Part shown: piece after piece, positions 60,033 to 64,000 of the stretch
Layout of the letters: each line of letters starts with the position of its first letter
Position numbering within the stretch: the stretch's first letter is position 1
NCBI GenBank assembly: GCA_965215615.1
Contig: OZ244068.1
Coordinates: forward strand, 930,001 to 994,000
Length of the DNA stretch: 64,000 bases
Origin: CBDATA01 sp965215615
Lineage (GTDB): Bacteria > Acidobacteriota > Vicinamibacteria > Marinacidobacterales > Marinacidobacteraceae
Direction of reading: 5' to 3'
Notes under the pieces: generated by a model
The model's database searches: none
What the model saw: only the letters and a program-made list of their open reading frames with translations
What the model was told of the DNA's origin: nothing
Position numbers and translations under genes: made by a program

Positions 60033-61526
60033 TTGGCCCTCTGGATCGTTCTCGGGGCCTACCTCGCGGTTCTGTTCGGGCTCGCGATCTGGAGCTCGCG
60101 GAGCACGACCGATCTGGCCGGCTACTACCTCGCCGGCCGGAAGCTCCCGGCTGCGGTCGTGGGTTTTTCGGCGGCCAGTACGGGGGAGAGCGCCTGGCTC
60201 CTGCTCGGGCTCACCGGGATGGGGTACCTGCTCGGGGTGAACGCGCTCTGGATCGTCTTTGGAGAGGTTCTCGCCACCGCGATCGCCTGGATGGTGATCG
60301 GGCCCCGGTTCAAGGCGCTCGCCGACCGGTACCGGGCGATCACCGTCGCCGACTGGATGGAGGAGCGTTTCGCCGATCGCCGCCAGATCCTGCGGATGAT
60401 CGGTTCGGTGGTCATCCTGGTGATGGCGGGAACCTACATGGCCGCCCAGCTCACCGCTTCCGGAAAGACCTTCGAATCCTTCACCGGCATTTCCTACGAG
60501 ACCGGAGTTTTCCTCGGGGCCGTGGTGATCCTGTTCTACACGAGTCTCGGAGGGCTGAAGGCGGTCGCCTGGAGCGATCTGATGCAGGCGACGCTGATGG
60601 CGGCGGCGCTCGTCGCCCTGCCGCTCGTGGCCATCTCCGAAGTCGGCGGGCTCGAAGCGCTCGGCGCGGCGCTCGGGAGCACCGATCCGGGGCTTTTGCG
60701 TCCGCTCGGTTCGAGTGGTTTCTCCGTCCAGGGCATGGCCGACGTGGCGAGCCATCTCGGGGTCGGGCTGGCGTTCCTCGGCGCTCCGCAGCTTCTCGTG
60801 CGGTTCATGGCTTCGCGGGACCGGAAGACGCTTTCTGATGGTGGTCTGATGGCCACCATCGTGATCATCCTTTTCGACCTCGGCGCAGTTCTGACCGGCA
60901 TGGCCGGGCGGGTGCTCCACCCGGCGATCGCTGACCCCGAAGGCATCCTCCCGCTGCTCGCCTCGGACCTCATGCCGCCGCTCGTCACCGGGCTCTTCCT
61001 GGTGGCTGTTCTTGCCGCGATCATGTCCACCGCCGATTCGGTGCTGCTTCTCGCCTCTTCTGCCGCGGTGCGGGACGTGCTTCAGAAGGTGATCGGCGCG
61101 CGTGGCGGCCGGCTCGGCCGGTTCGTCGCCGACGAGGCGCGGGTGGTCCGGCTCGGGAAGGGGGTGACCTTCGGGCTCGGAGTGGTCGGGGTGCTGGTGG
61201 CGTTGCCGGAAGTCCGGGTGGTGTTCTTCTTCGTCCTCTTTTCCTGGTCGGGGCTCGGCTGCGCCTTCGCTCCGGTGGCGATCCTCGGCATCTTCTGGAA
61301 GCGGATGACGCTTCCCGGCGCGGTCGCCGGCATGGTGGTCGGTTTCGGGGCCTCGGTTCTCTGGTATCTGTACGGCAAACCCGGCTTCTACCAGCTCTAC
61401 GAAATGGTGGTCGGCTTCGCCGCCGGTTTCGTCGCGGCGTTCCTCGTGAGCCTTCTGACTCCGGCTTCGGCGCGGGGAGCGCGCGAAGTCGAGCGGGCTG
61501 CGGCCTGGGCCCGATCCGCACCATGA
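60033..61526 (+). CDS. Sodium:solute symporter (SSS family)
   Basis: A 497-residue, ~13-helix transporter. Landmarks of the PutP-like SSS group: LAGYYLAGRKLPAAVVGFSA, ADWMEERFADRR, LYTSLGG-like FYTSLGGLKAVAWSDLMQAT, GAPQLLVRFMASRD, and the Na+-site region AAIMSTADSVLLLASSAAVR. Proline or a related compound is a likely substrate but cannot be fixed. TTG start with GGAAGG upstream. It overlaps the next lipoprotein gene by 4 bp. Confidence 0.94.
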   Translation: MALWIVLGAYLAVLFGLAIWSSRSTTDLAGYYLAGRKLPAAVVGFSAASTGESAWLLLGLTGMGYLLGVNALWIVFGEVLATAIAWMVIGPRFKALADRYRAITVADWMEERFADRRQILRMIGSVVILVMAGTYMAAQLTASGKTFESFTGISYETGVFLGAVVILFYTSLGGLKAVAWSDLMQATLMAAALVALPLVAISEVGGLEALGAALGSTDPGLLRPLGSSGFSVQGMADVASHLGVGLAFLGAPQLLVRFMASRDRKTLSDGGLMATIVIILFDLGAVLTGMAGRVLHPAIADPEGILPLLASDLMPPLVTGLFLVAVLAAIMSTADSVLLLASSAAVRDVLQKVIGARGGRLGRFVADEARVVRLGKGVTFGLGVVGVLVALPEVRVVFFFVLFSWSGLGCAFAPVAILGIFWKRMTLPGAVAGMVVGFGASVLWYLYGKPGFYQLYEMVVGFAAGFVAAFLVSLLTPASARGAREVERAAAWARSAP

Positions 61527-62305
61527 GGAGGCTTTGGGTCGGGCTTTTGCTGCTCGGCGGCTGCGAGACGGCGGGAAACGGGGGCGGCGGAGTCGCGCCG
61601 GTGCCGGCTTCGGCACAAGTGGACCGGGTGGAGGTCGTTTCGGCGCCGGAGCGGGGCGGGACGTATCTCCTCGGCGAGGAAGTGGTCTTCGCGCTCACCC
61701 TCACCCGGGGAGGCATGATCGAAGCCACCGGTTCGGCGTGGCTCGAATTCGACCTGGGACTGGCCCGCCAACCGGCGGCGCTCCGGCCAACCGCCGCGGA
61801 CCGGCTGGAATTCGCCTACCGGCTTCGCCGGGGAGATCACGACCGCGACGGGGTGAGCGTTCCGGCGGGAGAGATCGTCCTCTCGGCCGGCGGCCGCCTT
61901 CGCCTTGGCGGCGAGGACCTGGATCTTCGCGTTCCCGGGTTGCCCGCCGATCCGGATCACCGGGTCTTCGCCCGCTTCGACCCGGGGGACCCGGTGTTGC
62001 TCGATGCGACCTTCGAGCTTCCCGGAGTGGAGCTCTCGCTCGGGGGGACTCCCGGTTGTGCGACGGTGGAGGAGATGACCCCGATCGTCGAAGCGGCGCT
62101 CGGCGGCGAACCGGGCCGCGCCGAGAGCCTCTTCTTCTCGGGAGTCCAGCTCGGCCGGTGCACCCTGCTGGATGCCGGAAGCGAGGCCATCTTCCTTTCG
62201 GCGGAGATCGCCGGCGAGGAGGACTCGGCCTACGATCTCGCGCTCGTGTTCGCCGAAACCGACAACTGGTGGACGCTCGGGGATTTCCTGAACGAGAGCG
62301 AGTAG
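61523..62305 (+). CDS. Predicted lipoprotein of unknown function
   Basis: 260 residues. The signal sequence MRRLWVGLLLLGGC ends in a lipobox (LLGGC, Cys 14). The rest is predicted beta-rich: VVSAPERGGTYLLGEEVVFA looks like an immunoglobulin-like or cadherin-type strand set, and two Cys (GTPGCATVEE, LGRCTLL) may pair. I recognise no family. It is coupled to the SSS transporter through an ATGA overlap, so a periplasmic role linked to that transporter is conceivable. Confidence 0.72.
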   Translation: MRRLWVGLLLLGGCETAGNGGGGVAPVPASAQVDRVEVVSAPERGGTYLLGEEVVFALTLTRGGMIEATGSAWLEFDLGLARQPAALRPTAADRLEFAYRLRRGDHDRDGVSVPAGEIVLSAGGRLRLGGEDLDLRVPGLPADPDHRVFARFDPGDPVLLDATFELPGVELSLGGTPGCATVEEMTPIVEAALGGEPGRAESLFFSGVQLGRCTLLDAGSEAIFLSAEIAGEEDSAYDLALVFAETDNWWTLGDFLNESE

Positions 62306-63448
62306 TCAGCGATTCCGGGCCCGGAACAGCGGGCCGCCCTGCGCCTTCGGGAACCCGTAGCCGAGCGTCCAGATCAGGTCCACGTCGGCATCGTGCCGCG
62401 CGATCCCTTCGGAGACGATCCGGCGACCCTCTTCCTCCAGCGCGCCGAGGCACCGCTCCCGGATCTCTTCGCCTTTCACGGCGCGACGGAGGATCCCGGC
62501 GTTTGCCGATTCCTCGGCGAGGATTGCCGCGACCTCGGGGTCCGGTTGTGGCGTGCGGCTTCCCGGCGGATAGCGAAAGAAGCCGCGACCCGTTTTCTGG
62601 CCGAAGCGGCCTGCCTCCGCCAGCCGGTCGGCGACCACTTCTTTCGCCCCGGTGAGCCGCTTTCTGGCGGACCAGCCGATGTCGAGACCAGCGAGATCGG
62701 CGACCGCGAAGGGCCCCATCGGGAAGCCGAACTCGCGGAGCGCCTCGTCCACCGATTCCGGAAGCGCGCCTTCGAGCAGCAGTCGGTCTGCCGCCCGGCG
62801 GTAGGCGTAGAGCATCCGGTTGCCCACGAAGCCGGGACAAACCCCGACCGCCACCGGAACCTTCCCGAGCGCGACGGCGAGTGCGCGGGTGGCCTCGCGG
62901 GTCGCCGTCGAAGTTCGCCCGCCCACTACCACTTCCACGAGCCGCATCACGTGTGCGGGGGTGAAGAAGTGGGCGCCGATGACCCGCTCCGGCCGGTTCG
63001 TGGCATCGGCGATCCGGTCGAGGTCGAGCGTCGAGGTGTTGCTCGCGAGGATCGTCCCCGGTGGTGCCAGGCGGTCCATTTCGGCGAAGACGCGGCGCTT
63101 GGTTTCGAGATCCTCGAAGACCGCTTCGATCACGAAATCGGTGCGGGCGACCGATTCGGAAGATGCACGACGGATGTTTTCCCTCCGGGATGCCGCTTCT
63201 GCCTCGGTCAGCCGCCCTTTCGCCACCGCGCGCCCGAGCGTTTCGTCGAGCGCCGCGAGACTCCGCTCCCATGCGGAGTCGTCCGGCTCATGGATCCGGA
63301 CCGGAAAGCCCGACCCGGCGGCGGCGAGCGCGATGCCGCGCCCCATCGTCCCGAAGCCGACGATTCCGATCCCCGCCGGTGCGAGCGCCCGGTCCACCTC
63401 CACCGCATCGGCCTCGGCGGCAGCGAGGTAGGCGGCGGCATCGGACAT
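62306..63448 (-). CDS. 3-hydroxyacyl-CoA dehydrogenase
   Basis: 380 residues: Rossmann NAD-binding start GIGIVGFGTMGRGIALAAAG, VIEAVFEDLETKRRVFAEMD, ASNTSTLDLDRIADAT, then the catalytic His in GAHFFTPAHVMRLVEVV, CPGFVGNRMLYAYRRAA, and the C-terminal domain repeated (GFPMGPFAVADLAGLDIGW; LGYGFPKAQGGPLF). It oxidises L-3-hydroxyacyl-CoA in fatty-acid breakdown; a similar fold serves 3-hydroxybutyryl-CoA. It lacks a fused enoyl-CoA hydratase domain. Divergent from the dihydropyrimidinase gene. Confidence 0.93.
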   Translation of the reverse strand: MSDAAAYLAAAEADAVEVDRALAPAGIGIVGFGTMGRGIALAAAGSGFPVRIHEPDDSAWERSLAALDETLGRAVAKGRLTEAEAASRRENIRRASSESVARTDFVIEAVFEDLETKRRVFAEMDRLAPPGTILASNTSTLDLDRIADATNRPERVIGAHFFTPAHVMRLVEVVVGGRTSTATREATRALAVALGKVPVAVGVCPGFVGNRMLYAYRRAADRLLLEGALPESVDEALREFGFPMGPFAVADLAGLDIGWSARKRLTGAKEVVADRLAEAGRFGQKTGRGFFRYPPGSRTPQPDPEVAAILAEESANAGILRRAVKGEEIRERCLGALEEEGRRIVSEGIARHDADVDLIWTLGYGFPKAQGGPLFRARNR

Positions 63449-63481
63449 GAGTCGTAAGCCTAGTCAGGATCGGCCCGCCGG

Positions 63482-63487
63482 TAGAAT
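63482..63487 (+). promoter_or_regulatory. Candidate -10 box (TAGAAT) of the dihydropyrimidinase gene
   Basis: TAGAAT followed by C, ending ten bases before ATG 63498, implying a very short or absent leader. Confidence 0.35.
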
Positions 63488-63497
63488 CGCCGCGCTC

Positions 63498-64000
63498 ATG
63501 GCGTTCGATCTGGTGGTGCGCGGAGGCGAGGTGTTCGCCGGAGGGGGACTCCGGACCGCCGAAATCGGGGTCACGAACGGGGTCATCGAGGCGGTCGCGC
63601 CGGGGCTCGGGGCCGGCCGTCGCGAAATCCGGGCGAACGGAAGGTTGGTTCTTCCGGGAGGAGTGGATGCCCACACCCACATCGAGCAGCGTTCCTCGAT
63701 GGGCCTCATGTGCGCTGACGATTTCCACTCCGGAACCGTTTCGGCGACCTGCGGTGGCACCACGACGATCATCAGCTTCGCGGTCCAGGGACGCGGGGAA
63801 TCTCCCCGTCGGGTGGTCGCCGATTACCACCGGCTCGCGGGTCCGAAGGCGGTCGCCGATTACGGATTCCACCTGATCGTCTCCGATCCGACACCGGAGG
63901 CACTCGGGACCGAGCTCCCGGAACTCGTGGCCGGGGGCGTGACCAGCTTCAAGATCTACATGACCTACGACCTGGTCCGCCTCGACGACCGTCAGTTTCT
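63498..64000 (+). CDS. Dihydropyrimidinase/hydantoinase (3' end outside window)
   Basis: The first ~167 codons of a cyclic amidohydrolase. It has a beta-sandwich N-terminus (DLVVRGGEVFAGGGLRTAEI), the metal motif LVLPGGVDAHTHIEQ, GTVSATCGGTTTIISFA and the carboxylated lysine in TSFKIYMTYD. These enzymes open dihydropyrimidines or hydantoins. The remainder of the metal ligands lies beyond the right edge, so D-hydantoinase versus dihydropyrimidinase cannot be decided. Confidence 0.9.
   Translation, partial: MAFDLVVRGGEVFAGGGLRTAEIGVTNGVIEAVAPGLGAGRREIRANGRLVLPGGVDAHTHIEQRSSMGLMCADDFHSGTVSATCGGTTTIISFAVQGRGESPRRVVADYHRLAGPKAVADYGFHLIVSDPTPEALGTELPELVAGGVTSFKIYMTYDLVRLDDRQF

Noticed and set aside
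59676..61616. A 646-codon minus-strand open frame
   Set aside because: Antisense to the SSS transporter; Pro/Arg/Glu-rich artefact.

Overview
The window is GC-rich, densely coded DNA from a diderm (Gram-negative-type) bacterium. It carries a TonB-dependent receptor, TonB/ExbB/ExbD energising genes, a TolC-type channel, lipoprotein-processing genes (lgt, lspA), rseP and a very large autotransporter-like surface protein. Glycine-rich 'GVPGG' linkers in both TonB-like proteins, the Mrp-DUF971 fusion, S9 peptidases and several Na+ symporters beside a membrane pyrophosphatase would suit Acidobacteriota or a neighbouring phylum. That placement is inference; no rRNA gene is present to settle it. I saw no rRNA, tRNA or CRISPR array.

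Layout. 1-13 kb: an S9 peptidase cut by the window edge, a TonB-dependent receptor, an Mrp/NBP35-DUF971 fusion, a bifunctional (p)ppGpp synthetase/hydrolase, and a tonB-exbB-exbD-exbD-TPR lipoprotein operon with a good sigma70-type promoter. 11.5-21.5 kb is an accessory stretch: a decayed IS1380-type transposase, a coiled-coil protein with a PD-(D/E)XK-like nuclease domain, and a ~2630-residue fibronectin-III/Calx-beta-like autotransporter whose 5' end carries a 9-nt C tract able to act as a frame switch. 21.5-35 kb is mostly housekeeping: a second TonB-like gene, yajC-secD-secF, tgt, a HAD phosphatase, an exported HEAT-cyclophilin fusion, a MenC/N-acylamino acid racemase-like enolase, dxr-rseP facing truA-uppS-cdsA, then tolC.

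36.9-39.0 kb holds a tandem array of six near-identical small genes. Each encodes a single-pass membrane protein with a coiled coil built from 7- and 11-residue units whose number differs between copies. Next to it lies an ATP-binding AlbA/Schlafen-family protein that has lost its N-terminal AlbA domain. At 40-41.7 kb a JmjC/cupin oxygenase gene is divergent from a small protein ending in Asp-rich heptad repeats, a possible enzyme-substrate pair. 41.7-48 kb is the pyrRBC operon with a TIGR02757 protein, then rluD, lgt and lspA. A complete AlbA-type protein at 49.4-51.0 kb is bracketed by imperfect direct repeats of about 79 bp with palindromic cores, next to a cluster of TGACCTGAG sites.

51-64 kb is membrane bioenergetics and metabolism: Na+-coupled AGCS, NSS and SSS transporters (the last with a 34-residue accessory peptide), a pyrophosphatase with the alanine typical of K+-dependent enzymes, a DMT exporter, a TerB-DnaJ protein, a serine/threonine dehydratase-like enzyme, a 3-hydroxyacyl-CoA dehydrogenase and the start of a dihydropyrimidinase. 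Several genes begin only 6-12 nt after a TAGAAT-like box, which suggests leaderless transcripts. The best candidates for something undescribed are the six-gene coiled-coil array, the JmjC/Asp-repeat pair, the C-tract switch and the repeat-flanked AlbA module.
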